Assembly (NCBI RefSeq): GCF_014541205.1
Contig: NZ_CP061280.1
Location: 884,798 to 948,797, forward strand
Length of the DNA stretch: 64,000 nucleotides
From: Mannheimia bovis
GTDB taxonomy: Bacteria; Pseudomonadota; Gammaproteobacteria; Enterobacterales; Pasteurellaceae
Reading direction: 5' to 3'
Shown piece after piece: positions 10,290-19,427 of this stretch (positions within the stretch are counted from its first letter, which is position 1; every line of letters starts with the position of its first letter). The translations under genes and the position numbers were made by a program. A model generated the notes under the pieces. The model was not told the origin of the DNA, made no database searches, and was given only the letters and a program-made list of their open reading frames with translations.

Positions 10290-11170
10290 GAAGCTGCGGT
10301 TGATGCAGCGGCTGCAGCTGTTGAAGCATTATTTGCTGTAGTTTGTGCAGCTTGAGCTGAGGTAGATGCCGCTTCTGCTTTAGCTTGTGCGTTGGTAGCA
10401 GTTGTTTGTGCATTAGAAGCTGCGGTTGATGCAGCGGCTGCAGCTGTTGAAGCATTATTTGCTGTAGTTTGTGCAGCTTGAGCTGAGGTAGATGCCGCTT
10501 CTGCTTTAGCTTGTGCGTTGTTAGCAGTTGTTTGTGCATTAGAAGCTGCGGTTGATGCAGCGGCTGCAGCTGTTGAAGCATTATTTGCTGTGGTTTGTGC
10601 AGCTTGAGCCGAGGTAGATGCTGCTTCTGCTTTAGATTGTGCGTTGTTAGCAGTCGTTTGAGCATTAGAAGCTGCAGTTTAAGCTGCATTTGCTGTTATT
10701 TGAGCATCAGAAGCTGCGGTTGATGCAGCCACTGCAGCTGTTGAAGCATTATTTGCTGTGGTTTGTGCGGCTTGAGCTGATGTAGATGCTGCTTCTGCTT
10801 TAGCTTGTGCGTTGTTAGCAGTTGTTTGTGCATTAGAAGCTGCGGTTGATGCAGCGGCTGCAGCTGTTGAAGCATTATTTGCTGTGGTTTGTGCAGCTTG
10901 AGCTGAGGTAGATGCCGCTTCTGCTTTAGCTTGTGCGTTGTTAGCAGTTGTTTGTGCATTAGAAGCTGCGGTTGATGCAGCGGCTGCAGCTGTTGAAGCA
11001 TTATTTGCTGTAGTTTGTGCAGCTTGAGCTGAGGTAGATGCCGCTTCTGCTTTAGCTTGTGCGTTGTTAGCAGTCGTTTGTGCATTAGAAGCTGCGGTTG
11101 ATGCAGCGGCTGCAGCTGTTGAAGCATTATTTGCTGTGGTTTGTGCAGCTTGAGCTGCGGTAGATGCTGC
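10290..11170 (-). repeat. 126-bp tandem repeats in the adhesin stalk (42-residue unit)
   Basis: Copies recur at 126-base spacing (for example 10391 and 10517). They encode a 42-residue unit built from AQAKAEAASTSAQAAQTTANN and STAAAAASTAASNAQTTANN. The premature stop codon lies inside this block, where one copy carries TTA in place of TGA on the plus strand. Confidence 0.9.
10679..10681 (-). other. In-frame TAA nonsense codon in the adhesin gene
   Basis: The plus strand reads GCAGTTTAAGCTGCATTT here, and the matching place at about 11201 reads GCAGTTGAAGCTGCATTT. The single difference changes TCA (Ser) to TAA. The frame is otherwise open on both sides. Confidence 0.9.
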
Positions 11171-12295
11171 TTCTGCTTTAGTTTGAGCATTAGACGCTGC
11201 AGTTGAAGCTGCATTTGCCGTTATTTGGGCATTAGAAGCGGCACTAGCAGCACTATTTGCAATATTCTGTGCGGTTTGGGCGGTAGCTTGAGCTGCATTT
11301 GCTGTACTTAAAGCAGATCTTGACGTATTAATTCCCTCTTGTGCCATAGTTTGCACAGCGTGGAGCTGGCTACCATTTATAGCATCGGTTGAACTTGAGC
11401 TAATTCTACCTGCTGCCACATTTTGGATTTGGCGATAGATATTATTTGCAGAATTCCCTACAGAGATCACTCCGTGAATGGTGTTTCCTGCAAAGCTAAT
11501 GGTTTGGGTGGTATTTTGAGAATTTGTATAACTTAAATTAGACGTTGTTTCCCCTATCCCTGTTTTCGAGGAAGAGCCTAAGGCAATGCTGTTATTATGA
11601 GAAGAAACAGCCTGATGACCAATCGCAATAGCGTTAGTTCCTTCGGCTCTAGCTCCACTACCTGTTCCACTATATGCACCACCAAGTGCTACTGCACCTT
11701 GCCCCTTAGCATACGTTTTATTACCTAGGGCAATTGCATCTGCTTTGGCATTATTATCTTGTCCATCTATCTCTACTACTGCTCCTGTACCCATTGCATA
11801 GCCATCTACACCTCTCACTTTAGATTCTGGACCGATTGCAATGGAATTTCTACCATTAACTGTAGGAGAGAGATCACTAGAGATACAACCACCGATAGCA
11901 ACAAAAGTTGGGTTATTCATCGCATTATTAAATGAAGTCGCTGTTATCCCTGTAATGTTTACCGGTCCAAGACTAAATTTAGTACTTTGTACACAAGTTC
12001 CTTGAGTTTGTGCTGCATAAGCATCATTAATAGGCATTGCTCCAAACAAGATAAATGTTTGGAGTGCAAAGGCGGTTAGGCTAAAAGAGATTGTTGCTGG
12101 TAATAATTCTTTGATTTGCTCTTTAACAGAAGTTTTGCTAGAAGATGATTTACAATGTCCTTTTGTTAATTCGGAAACTGCTTGCCAGCAGTGGGTTGCG
12201 TTATTCCAAATAACTCGGTAGATTTTGTTCATTTTGATTTCCTGATCGGTTATTCCATAAAATAATGAGGTAAGACCTCTTAGTAATACTGCAAA

Positions 12296-12301
12296 TTATA
12301 G
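12296..12301 (-). promoter_or_regulatory. Possible -10 element of the adhesin gene
   Basis: The minus strand has TATAAT about 64 bases upstream of the adhesin ATG, with AGGAAA as the ribosome site closer in. No good -35 hexamer is seen at 17 bases, so the promoter is tentative. Confidence 0.35.
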
Positions 12302-12349
12302 CTCTTTCCTCCTAAAAGGGAATAGCGATACTGTAAAACTAAGTAAAAG

Positions 12350-12395
12350 CAAGCGGTCAACTTTTGCAAATTTTTAACAAAATTTGATCGCTTGT
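12350..12395 (-). terminator. Inverted uptake-sequence pair after the MFS gene
   Basis: CAAGCGGTCAA at 12350-12360 faces GATCGCTTGT at 12386-12395, with AAATTT-rich uptake-sequence tails between. It lies just past the stop codon of the minus-strand MFS carrier and upstream of the adhesin gene. Confidence 0.5.
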
Positions 12396-12411
12396 AGTAA
12401 GTTAATCAATA

Positions 12412-13725
12412 TTAAATCTCAGCCAATTCCAAATCTTTGGTTTCGTGAACTTGCCATAACGCCCAGAAACTGAGCAGAGAAGCTGCTGATAAATATCCGC
12501 CAACCCCAAATAATCCGAAGTTTTCGTTAATTTTAACCGCAATAATGGTAAACACACTCGCCCCTAAAATACCTGCTGCGGTGTAGGCAAGAGAAGCACC
12601 TGTGTAACGTACTTCCGTCGGGAAGAGTTCGGGTAGAATAACCGCCATTGGTCCAAAACTTAAGCCTATTAAGATCATTCCGATGGTTAAGAAAATAAAG
12701 ATTGAGGTTGGTGTGCCGTTTTCTAGGAAAAACGGCATTATTAAGCCGTAAATTACCGTTGCCCCTGTGGCGATGAGTAATAATAGACGGCGACCGATTT
12801 TATCGGAATAGAGACCTGAGAAGAAAATTGCAATGCCAAAAATCACCGAAGTAATCAGTAAATATTGTGTGTACATATTTGCCGGTAAGCCCAAACCTGT
12901 CGTATAGCCTGCTTTAGAGACTGCAACAGGGCTTTTCACGAAAATCGGGGTAAAGGCAACTAAAATATAGAATAGCACATAGCCTGCGGTGGCAATTAAT
13001 ACGCCAATTATAAACGGCTTGAAATGCTTGCTAAAGAGTGTTTTAAGCGGAGTATGGTGGTTTTTGCCTTGCTGCTCTGCTTTGAGGAAAATCGGGCTTT
13101 CGCTGATTTTAATGCGGATATATAAGCCGATAAAAATCATCACAATAGAAGCAACAAACGGAATTCGCCACGCCCAGTCCAGAAAGGCTTGCTCGCCATA
13201 AATGAGATTAACCAAGTAGAATGCTCCGTTAGCCAATAGCAAGCCGATGGGAGCCCCCATTTGCGGAAAAATCCCAAAAAATGCCCGCTTGTGTTTCGGT
13301 GCGTGTTCGGTTGCAACTAATGCCGCACCGCCCCATTCGCCACCTAAGCCTAAACCTTGCCCGATACGGCATAAGCAGAGCAGTACCGTTGCCCAAATGC
13401 CGATAGCTGCATAGTTAGGCAGTAAACCAATCGCTACCGTTGATAAACCCATCAATAAAAGTGAGGCAATCAGGGTTTGTTTACGCCCATATTTATCGCC
13501 GAAATGCCCGAAAATAATCGACCCCATCGGGCGAGTGAAAAAGGCAAGGGCAAGAACGGAAAGCGACATTAATTGGTTGGAAACTGGGTCGTCACTATTG
13601 AAAAACTGCACATTAAACACCAATACGGCAGCCATTGTGTAGATATAGTTATCAAAGTATTCAATAGCAGTGCCAACCATTGAAGCAACGGCAACTTTAG
13701 TTGGGCTTGATTGAATATTAGACAT
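12412..13725 (-). CDS. MFS carrier (metabolite:H+ symporter type) under TPP riboswitch control; candidate thiamine-precursor transporter
   Basis: A 437-residue protein with about 12 hydrophobic segments and the MFS loop motif [13 protein letters not shown] after helix 2. The sequence [16 protein letters not shown] is typical of the metabolite:H+ symporter subgroup (sugar-phosphate-independent, ShiA/ProP-like). Its start overlaps the thiM stop by 8 bases, so it shares the thiM transcript and its riboswitch. H. influenzae has a similar carrier beside thiM-thiD-thiE, and comparative work on THI elements proposed such a carrier (called ThiU, from memory) for thiamine precursors. Import of hydroxyethylthiazole or HMP is therefore a good inference, but no transported substrate can be read from the protein itself. 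Confidence 0.82.
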   Translation of the reverse strand: MSNIQSSPTKVAVASMVGTAIEYFDNYIYTMAAVLVFNVQFFNSDDPVSNQLMSLSVLALAFFTRPMGSIIFGHFGDKYGRKQTLIASLLLMGLSTVAIGLLPNYAAIGIWATVLLCLCRIGQGLGLGGEWGGAALVATEHAPKHKRAFFGIFPQMGAPIGLLLANGAFYLVNLIYGEQAFLDWAWRIPFVASIVMIFIGLYIRIKISESPIFLKAEQQGKNHHTPLKTLFSKHFKPFIIGVLIATAGYVLFYILVAFTPIFVKSPVAVSKAGYTTGLGLPANMYTQYLLITSVIFGIAIFFSGLYSDKIGRRLLLLIATGATVIYGLIMPFFLENGTPTSIFIFLTIGMILIGLSFGPMAVILPELFPTEVRYTGASLAYTAAGILGASVFTIIAVKINENFGLFGVGGYLSAASLLSFWALWQVHETKDLELAEI

Positions 13726-14536
13726 ATTCTACCTCCGCATAGTGTTCCACGGTTTCTGGCGTTAAAGAGCCTAGTTCATCTAAAAGATTGACTGCAAATT
13801 GTCCGTATTGAGTGGGTTTGAGTGATTTTGATGCAACTTCACCGGCAACCGCATAAGCGGTACAAGCCTCAACCAGTGCGTTGAAATAGCGTTTTTTCTC
13901 AGCAACGGCTAAAAATGCACCGCACACGGCACTTAATAAACAGCCTGAAGCGGTAATTTGTGGGAACATTGGGCTGCCGTTTTTAAGTAACGCAGTGCGT
14001 AAGCCATCGCTTACTACATCGGTTTCGCCACTAATGGCAACTAAGGTTTTATAACGTTTAGCAACTTGTTGAGCGATTTCCACAAGGCTATGCGAGCCTT
14101 CGCCAGCATCAACACCTTTAGCTTGCCATTTTACGCCTGCGAGGGTGGCAAGTTCTCCTGCATTGCCTCGAATAGCGGTGAATTGGATTTCGTTAAGCAA
14201 GATTTCAACCGTTTGACGGCGAAAAGGTGTTGCTCCAACGCCGACAGGGTCAAGAATTACAGGAATGCCTAAACGGTTTGCCGTTTTACCGGCAAGCACC
14301 ATTGCTTCCACTTCTTTGCCGATTAATGTGCCGATATTAATTACCACAGCCGAACTTAATTGAGGCACAGCTTCCATCTCCTCAATGGCAGCCGCCATAA
14401 TGGGCGAAGCCCCGAGAGCTAATAAACCGTTAGCGGAAAAGTTGGCGGCAACAATGTTGGTAATATTATGAACAAGCGGTCGATTTTGCCGGATTTTTTG
14501 CAAATAGATTGATTGAAATGGGGTAGATGTGGTCAT
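13718..14536 (-). CDS. thiM: Hydroxyethylthiazole kinase
   Basis: A 272-residue ThiM of normal length. It shows [29 protein letters not shown] (read here in parts: VHNITN and GASPIMA), which binds the thiazole, then [25 protein letters not shown] and the phosphate-binding [15 protein letters not shown] loop with its Cys. It phosphorylates 4-methyl-5-(2-hydroxyethyl)thiazole with ATP, feeding the ThiE half of the fusion at 3.3 kb. It is the first gene of the riboswitch-controlled thiM-MFS transcript. GAGGAA lies 6 bases before the ATG. Confidence 0.96.
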   Translation of the reverse strand: MTTSTPFQSIYLQKIRQNRPLVHNITNIVAANFSANGLLALGASPIMAAAIEEMEAVPQLSSAVVINIGTLIGKEVEAMVLAGKTANRLGIPVILDPVGVGATPFRRQTVEILLNEIQFTAIRGNAGELATLAGVKWQAKGVDAGEGSHSLVEIAQQVAKRYKTLVAISGETDVVSDGLRTALLKNGSPMFPQITASGCLLSAVCGAFLAVAEKKRYFNALVEACTAYAVAGEVASKSLKPTQYGQFAVNLLDELGSLTPETVEHYAEVEYV

Positions 14537-14603
14537 CGTTTATTCCTCATTGTATTGAAAAAACAATGCACCAACACGAACGGGAATAGATCGGTTTTAA
14601 GCC

Positions 14604-14692
14604 TTTAGTTTCCTACGTCAGTGCTAACTGCATCAGGTTCAACGGGTATTTCTCAGCTTGCTTTATTTGAGTAAACAAGCACCCCGACTAAA
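14604..14692 (-). promoter_or_regulatory. TPP riboswitch upstream of thiM
   Basis: On the minus strand the THI blocks read GGGGTGC, a variable helix, GCTGAGAAATACCCG, TTGAACCTGATGCAGTTAG, then ACTGACGTAGGAAACTAAA. TTTAG and CTAAA at the ends close P1. Further down, CATTGT / ACAATG at 14548-14568 forms a small hairpin that borders the GAGGAA ribosome site of thiM, a likely translational expression platform. Confidence 0.95.
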
Positions 14693-14742
14693 TGAGAGCT
14701 CAATATAAAACTTTAGAAAAGGGTTGTAAAGTACCTTAAACG

Positions 14743-16524
14743 TTAAGCCGCTTCTCGATGATAAAACCGCAAACTGTGCTCTTTTTGGCGGGCAGAACTA
14801 AAGGCAGAAACCCGTTTTAAATAGCCGATAACTCGTGTGCCGTAGTCAATATTTTGCGAGCCGCATTTGGAGCAACGATGCAAAGTGCGTTTGTCGATAT
14901 GGCTACATTCGTTGCAAATCGTGATTTTGACGTTAATGCAGAAATAGTTGCAGCCTGTTTTAGCGGCGGTGTCTAATAGTGAACGGTAGCCGTTGGCGGT
15001 TAAGGCTTCATTGAGGTTTAAATGCAAGGCTGAACCACCATCTAGCCATTCAATGAGCTCTTTGCCGTGCAGTAAGAATTTATCGAGAGCGTTAGTTTCT
15101 TCATCTTCTACCACATAGAAATAGGAGTTGTAGCAATCACGAGGCACGAAATAGCCGTCTGCTTTATCCCATTTCGCATTTTTTACCCCTAAATTTTCGG
15201 CAGGCACAAATTCAGTGTTGAACTTCACACCATATTGTTGGCTGGCAGCTTGGTTTGCCTCAAAAATCGTTTTTAAGCGAGATTGCACAAATTCAATATA
15301 TTCAGGGTTGTAACCTACTTTCAAGCCTTGAGATTCAGCCGCTTCTGCCATACCGTTAATGCCGATGGTGAGGAATTGTTTATCTAACGAAATAAATCCA
15401 GCATCATAAACAGGCAGCATTCCGTTGGCTAAATATTCCTCCATCAATTTTCGGTAAGCATATTGATATTTATGGATCTTGATGACTTCTGAGCTCAAAT
15501 CACGCTTATCTTGCACTAAACGGTTCATATTAATCGTAATCACATTTATCGAACCTGTTACTACACCGCCAGCACCGAGTGAGTAAGAGAAAGTGTGATC
15601 ACTAATTTCATTGCGTAAACGGCAGCAAGAAGCGAGGGAATCAGGGTTATCCGACTGATAAATAAAAAAGGAATTACCTTGTGCCAGTTCATTTGCCATT
15701 TGGTTGGCAAATTCGTCATCTTTGCATTTACCTTGTTCAGTTAGCATTGCGGCAGTTACTACAGGGAAGGTAAGAATAGCTTTGCTACGTTCTTTGTTAA
15801 ACCACTGCATAAAGAAAAGTTGCAATTTAGCGGTGGTTTCCCAGCAGGGCTTTTCAAAATCAGGGAACACAAAGTTACCGAACATTGCCTCAAAATAGAA
15901 TTTATCGTAAACCGAAATATTCCAAAATACGCTTTGATAGCCTCGTGCGGCGGCAGGTTGGTTAATGCTGTAGACCACTTGTTGGAGGTGGTTTTCAATG
16001 TCGGAACGATGGGTTTCTAAGTAGTTATCGCCATAATCTTTACGGGCTAAGTAGTCAAAGTAGGTTAAAAATTCAACTGTAGCGACTGCCCCTGCAAATT
16101 GTGAACTCACTGCAAAGACAAAATTGACAAAAGAGCCACAAAAAGAAGCCAGATGTTTTGGAGCTTTGGATTCGCCCCCCAGTTTGGTTAAGCCATCACG
16201 CAAAAACGGATACATTGTTACCGATACACAATAAGGTTTGAGGCTGGTTTCATCGTGAACGTAAATTTCGTGTGCTTCAATTTGGCGTAAGTATTCGCAA
16301 GCGGTCTCTTTATCAAAAAGTTTTGCAATTTTCTGGCTCACTTTTGCACGATTAATTTGCACAAAAAAATCTTTCATCAGCTCATTTTCCATTGTGGCAA
16401 TGTTTTTTTGTGTTACGTTGGCATTAGCGTCCATTTTTGAGCCATCAGCCGCATTTTTAGCCTGAATATAATGGTCAATAAAAGCTAATTTTTCTGAAAT
16501 TTGTTCCGCTTCTAAGCGAATCAT
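14743..16524 (-). CDS. nrdD: Anaerobic ribonucleoside-triphosphate reductase (class III), short form
   Basis: A 593-residue glycyl-radical reductase. Active-site cysteines are visible in KPYCVSVTMY and in SLASCCRLRNE. The C-terminal zinc site has CNEC and CSKCG, and the radical loop reads RVIGYLKRVSAFS. E. coli NrdD is about 712 residues; here there is no N-terminal ATP-cone. The segment after the second Cys reads GSINVITINMNRL, where formate-using enzymes have a GRNNLGVV-type stretch, so this looks like the thioredoxin/redoxin-using subgroup. It converts NTPs to dNTPs without oxygen. It overlaps nrdG by 4 bases (ATGA), which sits upstream in the same transcript. Confidence 0.93.
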   Translation of the reverse strand: MIRLEAEQISEKLAFIDHYIQAKNAADGSKMDANANVTQKNIATMENELMKDFFVQINRAKVSQKIAKLFDKETACEYLRQIEAHEIYVHDETSLKPYCVSVTMYPFLRDGLTKLGGESKAPKHLASFCGSFVNFVFAVSSQFAGAVATVEFLTYFDYLARKDYGDNYLETHRSDIENHLQQVVYSINQPAAARGYQSVFWNISVYDKFYFEAMFGNFVFPDFEKPCWETTAKLQLFFMQWFNKERSKAILTFPVVTAAMLTEQGKCKDDEFANQMANELAQGNSFFIYQSDNPDSLASCCRLRNEISDHTFSYSLGAGGVVTGSINVITINMNRLVQDKRDLSSEVIKIHKYQYAYRKLMEEYLANGMLPVYDAGFISLDKQFLTIGINGMAEAAESQGLKVGYNPEYIEFVQSRLKTIFEANQAASQQYGVKFNTEFVPAENLGVKNAKWDKADGYFVPRDCYNSYFYVVEDEETNALDKFLLHGKELIEWLDGGSALHLNLNEALTANGYRSLLDTAAKTGCNYFCINVKITICNECSHIDKRTLHRCSKCGSQNIDYGTRVIGYLKRVSAFSSARQKEHSLRFYHREAA

Positions 16525-16994
16525 AGCGTTGCTCCTTTGATAAATAAGTGGTTTAGATTTTCATTATTGCGTAAATCAATAAAACGTTGGTTGGTGGTCA
16601 GGCTGTTTAATCCTCCTTGCTCGGCAATCCAACGACCTGTTTTTAAGTAAGTTAATTCAGTCAGTAAACAAGGAGGAATTTCGTGCCGCTCTAAGCCTGT
16701 GTAGAGGCAAGTTTGTAGCTTTTGTTGCTTACAACGTTTTAATAAAGAGAGTAATGTTTCCGCTTGCCATTCACCCCCCATAAATAGCACGCAACTAATT
16801 AAACCTTGATAGCGTTTTAGGCGTTCATTGAGATAATCAAGTGTTAGCTCTTTTCCCTCACAGGCTTTCCAACTCTCTACACTATGGCAGCCTTTACAGC
16901 CAAGCGGACAGCCTGTAATGAGAAAAGCCAGTGAAGTTTCATTCGGCACTTCTTGCCAAACAATTTGTTCTGAACTGAATCTGAGGTTTTCCAT
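16521..16994 (-). CDS. nrdG: Anaerobic ribonucleotide reductase activating protein (radical SAM)
   Basis: A 157-residue radical-SAM activase with the CxxxCxxC cluster motif in CPLGCKGCHS, followed by FMGGEWQ, matching NrdG/PflA-type activases. It cleaves S-adenosylmethionine to create the glycyl radical on NrdD. The start is placed at 16994 (MENLRFSSEQ) because an upstream in-frame start at 17030 would make an NrdR box part of the coding sequence. It is the first gene of an nrdG-nrdD pair with a 4-base overlap, the reverse of the E. coli nrdD-nrdG order. Confidence 0.92.
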   Translation of the reverse strand: MENLRFSSEQIVWQEVPNETSLAFLITGCPLGCKGCHSVESWKACEGKELTLDYLNERLKRYQGLISCVLFMGGEWQAETLLSLLKRCKQQKLQTCLYTGLERHEIPPCLLTELTYLKTGRWIAEQGGLNSLTTNQRFIDLRNNENLNHLFIKGATL

Positions 16995-17004
16995 TTTATC
17001 ATTA

Positions 17005-17052
17005 ACACAACATGTTGTGTTTTTTAACATTGTTTAACACTATATATGGTAT
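17005..17052 (-). promoter_or_regulatory. Tandem NrdR boxes upstream of nrdG-nrdD
   Basis: ACACAACATGTTGTGT (17005-17020) is a perfect palindrome, and ACACTATATATGGTAT (17037-17052) is a near palindrome. Both match the NrdR consensus acaCwAtATaTwGtgt. They begin 32 bases apart, three helical turns, which is the usual arrangement for NrdR repression of ribonucleotide reductase operons. Confidence 0.88.
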
Positions 17053-17159
17053 GTTAGATCTATTGGGTTTAAAAAGTAAAGAGCAAAAAACAAGAAAAAT
17101 AGATTGAAATTTGAAGATGTGAATAAAATCAAAAAGATAGAGAATTGTAAATTTTTGGC

Positions 17160-17192
17160 GAAAAAAAGACCGTGTAGAAAACACACGGTCTT
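17160..17192 (-). terminator. Terminator of ilvGM
   Basis: On the minus strand AAGACCGTGTG...CACGGTCTT forms a strong stem directly followed by seven T. It lies just past the ilvM stop codon and separates ilvGM from the nrd promoter. Confidence 0.88.
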
Positions 17193-17203
17193 GAAAAGTT
17201 TGA

Positions 17204-17422
17204 CTAATTGATCTCTATAACATCAAACAGTTTTTCTAATTGATGGGTTAAAAGTGAAATCTGGCGTTGGCTTACTAAAGTCAATTCTAATTCAAATGTT
17301 GCATTATTTGCTTCAACCTTCAAACTTTTTACTTCAAAACCACGATGACGGATCACTCTTAAAATACGCTCTAAAGTTTCCGGGCGTTTGTTGGCTTTAA
17401 TGCTTAATTGATACTGTTCCAT
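17204..17422 (-). CDS. ilvM: Acetolactate synthase II small regulatory subunit
   Basis: A 72-residue single ACT-like domain protein (QLSIKANKRPETLERILRVI, then GFEVKSLKV). The size and pattern match IlvM, the short regulatory subunit of AHAS II, not the longer IlvH/IlvN. It starts 12 bases after the ilvG stop. No ilvE, ilvD or ilvA follows; a terminator closes the unit, so ilvGM stands alone here. Confidence 0.92.
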   Translation of the reverse strand: MEQYQLSIKANKRPETLERILRVIRHRGFEVKSLKVEANNATFELELTLVSQRQISLLTHQLEKLFDVIEIN

Positions 17423-17434
17423 TGTGTACCTCTC

Positions 17435-19087
17435 CTATACATCGTCATCTAGCATATCGGCATTGCAAGCACCCGGTGGAACTAGCGGCCATACGTTATC
17501 TTCTTGTGGAATGCAAACGTGGAGTAGGTAAGCCCCTTTTGAATTGAGGAAACGCTCTATCGCATCAGACACTTCTGCTGCTTTTTCAATGCGTTCTCCT
17601 TCAATATCAAAGGCTTTTGCCAGCATTACGAAATTCGGGTTATCATCTAAAATCGTTTGGCTGTGGCGACCGTGGAAGAAAAGCGATTGCCATTGACGAA
17701 CCATTCCTAAACGTTGGTTATCAAGTAGTAAAATTTTAACGGGTAAATTCGCTCGTTTAATTGTGCCAAGCTCTTGAATGTTCATTAAAATTGAACCATC
17801 ACCAGTAATAACAATGACTTGATCTTCAGGACGAGCAACTTGAGCCCCAATTGCCGCCGGTAAGCCAAAGCCCATTGAACCAAAGCCTGCTGAGGTAATG
17901 TAGTTTTTCGGATCGGTATAAGTTAAATGTTGTGCCGACCACATTTGGTGCTGACCAACATCGGTTGTTACGACACTGTTTTTCGCTTTACGCTCAGAAA
18001 GCGTGTTTAATAATGCCACTGCATTAATATCGCCCTCGCCAGCATTATCTTGATATTGGAAGTCAAATTGCTGTTTTAAATTACGTACATCTTCACGCCA
18101 CGCCTCAATCGCAAGCGGTTGAGCCAAATAGTTTATTGCCTCGATCAGATCGCCTTGTAAAGCCACTTGCACTTTACGGAGTTTATTGATTTCAGCACTG
18201 TCGATATCAATATGGATCACTTTAGCGTGTGGGGCGAATGTATCTAACTTACCGGTAACGCGGTCATCAAACCTTGCACCACAAGCGATCAGTAAATCGC
18301 ACTCTTGCACTGCATAGTTGGCAGCTTTAGTACCGTGCATACCAATCATACCCATATAAAGCGGATCGGTTGGATCAATAGTTCCTAAACCTTTCAAAGT
18401 AGAAACTGAGGGGATATTTGCAATTTTCACGAAATTTCTGACCGCTTGCACGCCATCAGCCATTCCAACACCGCCCCCTACATAAAGCACAGGGCGTTTA
18501 GCTTCCGCTAATAATTTCTTCGCTTCAGCCAATTTTTCAGCATTTTGTGTAGGGGCTTCTTCTTTCGTATAAACAATAGGCTGTGCATTAATAGGTGCTA
18601 ATTGAATATCTCGTGGAATATCAACTAATACAGGACCCGGTCTGCCACTTTGAGCAATTTGGAACGCAAGGGCTAAAATTTCAGGTAGCTCTTCAATATT
18701 TTGAACGATAAAGCTGTGCTTAGTACAGCCGAGCGACAACCCGAGAACGTCTGCTTCTTGGAAGGCATCTGTACCGATCAAATGGCTTGCAACCTGCCCT
18801 GTAATAGCAACGATAGGAATAGAATCTAGTGCCGCATCACCTAATCCGGTAATTAAATTGGTTGCTCCCGGTCCTGAGGTAGCAATGCAAACGCCCACTT
18901 TTCCTGTTGAGCGAGCGTAACCAATAGCTGCCATTGCAGCACCTTGCTCATTTCGGCAGAGAAGATGCTCTAAGCCCGAATCATATATGGCATCGTAGGT
19001 TGGCATTATTGCTCCACCCGGATAGCCAAAAAGATTAGTTACACCGTGAGCTTTTAGGCTCTCAGTAATAAATCTTGCACCATTCAT
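17435..19087 (-). CDS. ilvG: Acetolactate synthase II large catalytic subunit
   Basis: A 550-residue ThDP enzyme. The catalytic Glu lies in [19 protein letters not shown], followed by [14 protein letters not shown]. The C-terminal ThDP/Mg motif begins GDGSILMN. It condenses pyruvate with pyruvate or 2-oxobutyrate for Val/Leu/Ile synthesis. The start is placed at 19087 ([11 protein letters not shown]), where AAGGA lies 9 bases upstream; an in-frame ATG 18 codons further up lacks a good site and family similarity. The frame is intact (no K-12-type ilvG frameshift). No leader peptide rich in Ile/Val/Leu codons is seen upstream. Confidence 0.94.
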   Translation of the reverse strand: MNGARFITESLKAHGVTNLFGYPGGAIMPTYDAIYDSGLEHLLCRNEQGAAMAAIGYARSTGKVGVCIATSGPGATNLITGLGDAALDSIPIVAITGQVASHLIGTDAFQEADVLGLSLGCTKHSFIVQNIEELPEILALAFQIAQSGRPGPVLVDIPRDIQLAPINAQPIVYTKEEAPTQNAEKLAEAKKLLAEAKRPVLYVGGGVGMADGVQAVRNFVKIANIPSVSTLKGLGTIDPTDPLYMGMIGMHGTKAANYAVQECDLLIACGARFDDRVTGKLDTFAPHAKVIHIDIDSAEINKLRKVQVALQGDLIEAINYLAQPLAIEAWREDVRNLKQQFDFQYQDNAGEGDINAVALLNTLSERKAKNSVVTTDVGQHQMWSAQHLTYTDPKNYITSAGFGSMGFGLPAAIGAQVARPEDQVIVITGDGSILMNIQELGTIKRANLPVKILLLDNQRLGMVRQWQSLFFHGRHSQTILDDNPNFVMLAKAFDIEGERIEKAAEVSDAIERFLNSKGAYLLHVCIPQEDNVWPLVPPGACNADMLDDDV

Positions 19088-19243
19088 TATGTTGTGTCCT
19101 TTGCATTTTTTATTCTTTGTTAAAGTCGTTATAGATACCACAAATTCACTATTTTTTAAACTTTAATTTTGGTTAAAGTAAGAATTGATTTTATCTATGA
19201 TTAAGCAAATAAAAGTCGTTTTTATTTAGGTGGTATAAGGATT

Positions 19244-19288
19244 TAACTCTTAAGGGGTATTTTGCGGAATTTTCTTGATTTAATTCAA
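19244..19288 (+). promoter_or_regulatory. Candidate NarP (7-2-7) and FNR sites of the nrf promoter
   Basis: TAACTCT-TA-AGGGGTA (19244-19259) fits the NarL/NarP 7-2-7 pattern, one half perfect and the other 6 of 7. TTGAT-TTAA-TTCAA (19275-19288) matches the FNR consensus at 9 of 10 positions. The centres are 30 bases apart. A possible -10, GATAGT, is at 19305-19310. The layout resembles E. coli nrfA, where FNR sits at about -41.5 with the Nar site upstream. Nitrite- and oxygen-controlled expression is inferred. Confidence 0.7.
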
Positions 19289-19427
19289 AAAATCTTCACT
19301 TTGCGATAGTAGAGTTGATTTAAATTTCATATTCTCCTCAATGAATTATTAGAATTTTCTTATTAGTGTAATAGGAAAAATTCTTATTTATATTTAATGA
19401 TTTTTTTACCTGAGTGGGAGAACCAAA

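Larger units (their letters stand above)
6128..12232 (-). pseudogene. Trimeric autotransporter adhesin (YadA/Hia type), interrupted by one in-frame stop
   Basis: The frame is open over 2,034 codons except for one TAA at 10679-10681 (codon 518). N-terminus: extended signal peptide MNKIYRVIWNNATHCWQAVS, a hydrophobic core ending PINDAYA, then YadA-head left-handed repeats (NSIAIGPESKVRG, DAIALGNKTYAKGQGAVALG), a neck, and a long Ala/Ser/Thr/Asn stalk. C-terminus: further head-like repeats (NATAVGHNAQANAENSVALG), a DAVNKRQLDK neck, and a four-strand YadA anchor ending AGMGYQWK. The family forms trimeric outer-membrane adhesins. The two halves share one reading frame, and the equivalent position of a neighbouring repeat has TCA (Ser), so a single base change explains the stop. 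The downstream half has no signal peptide and no ATG start with a ribosome site. It is either truly broken, a culture mutant, or a sequencing error in a repeat-rich gene. Confidence 0.9.

Noticed and set aside
16995-17030. A longer nrdG starting at 17030
   Set aside because: The added codons would contain an NrdR box and lack family similarity.
17435-19141. A longer ilvG starting at 19141
   Set aside because: The extra 18 residues do not resemble the family, and the ATG at 19087 has the ribosome site.
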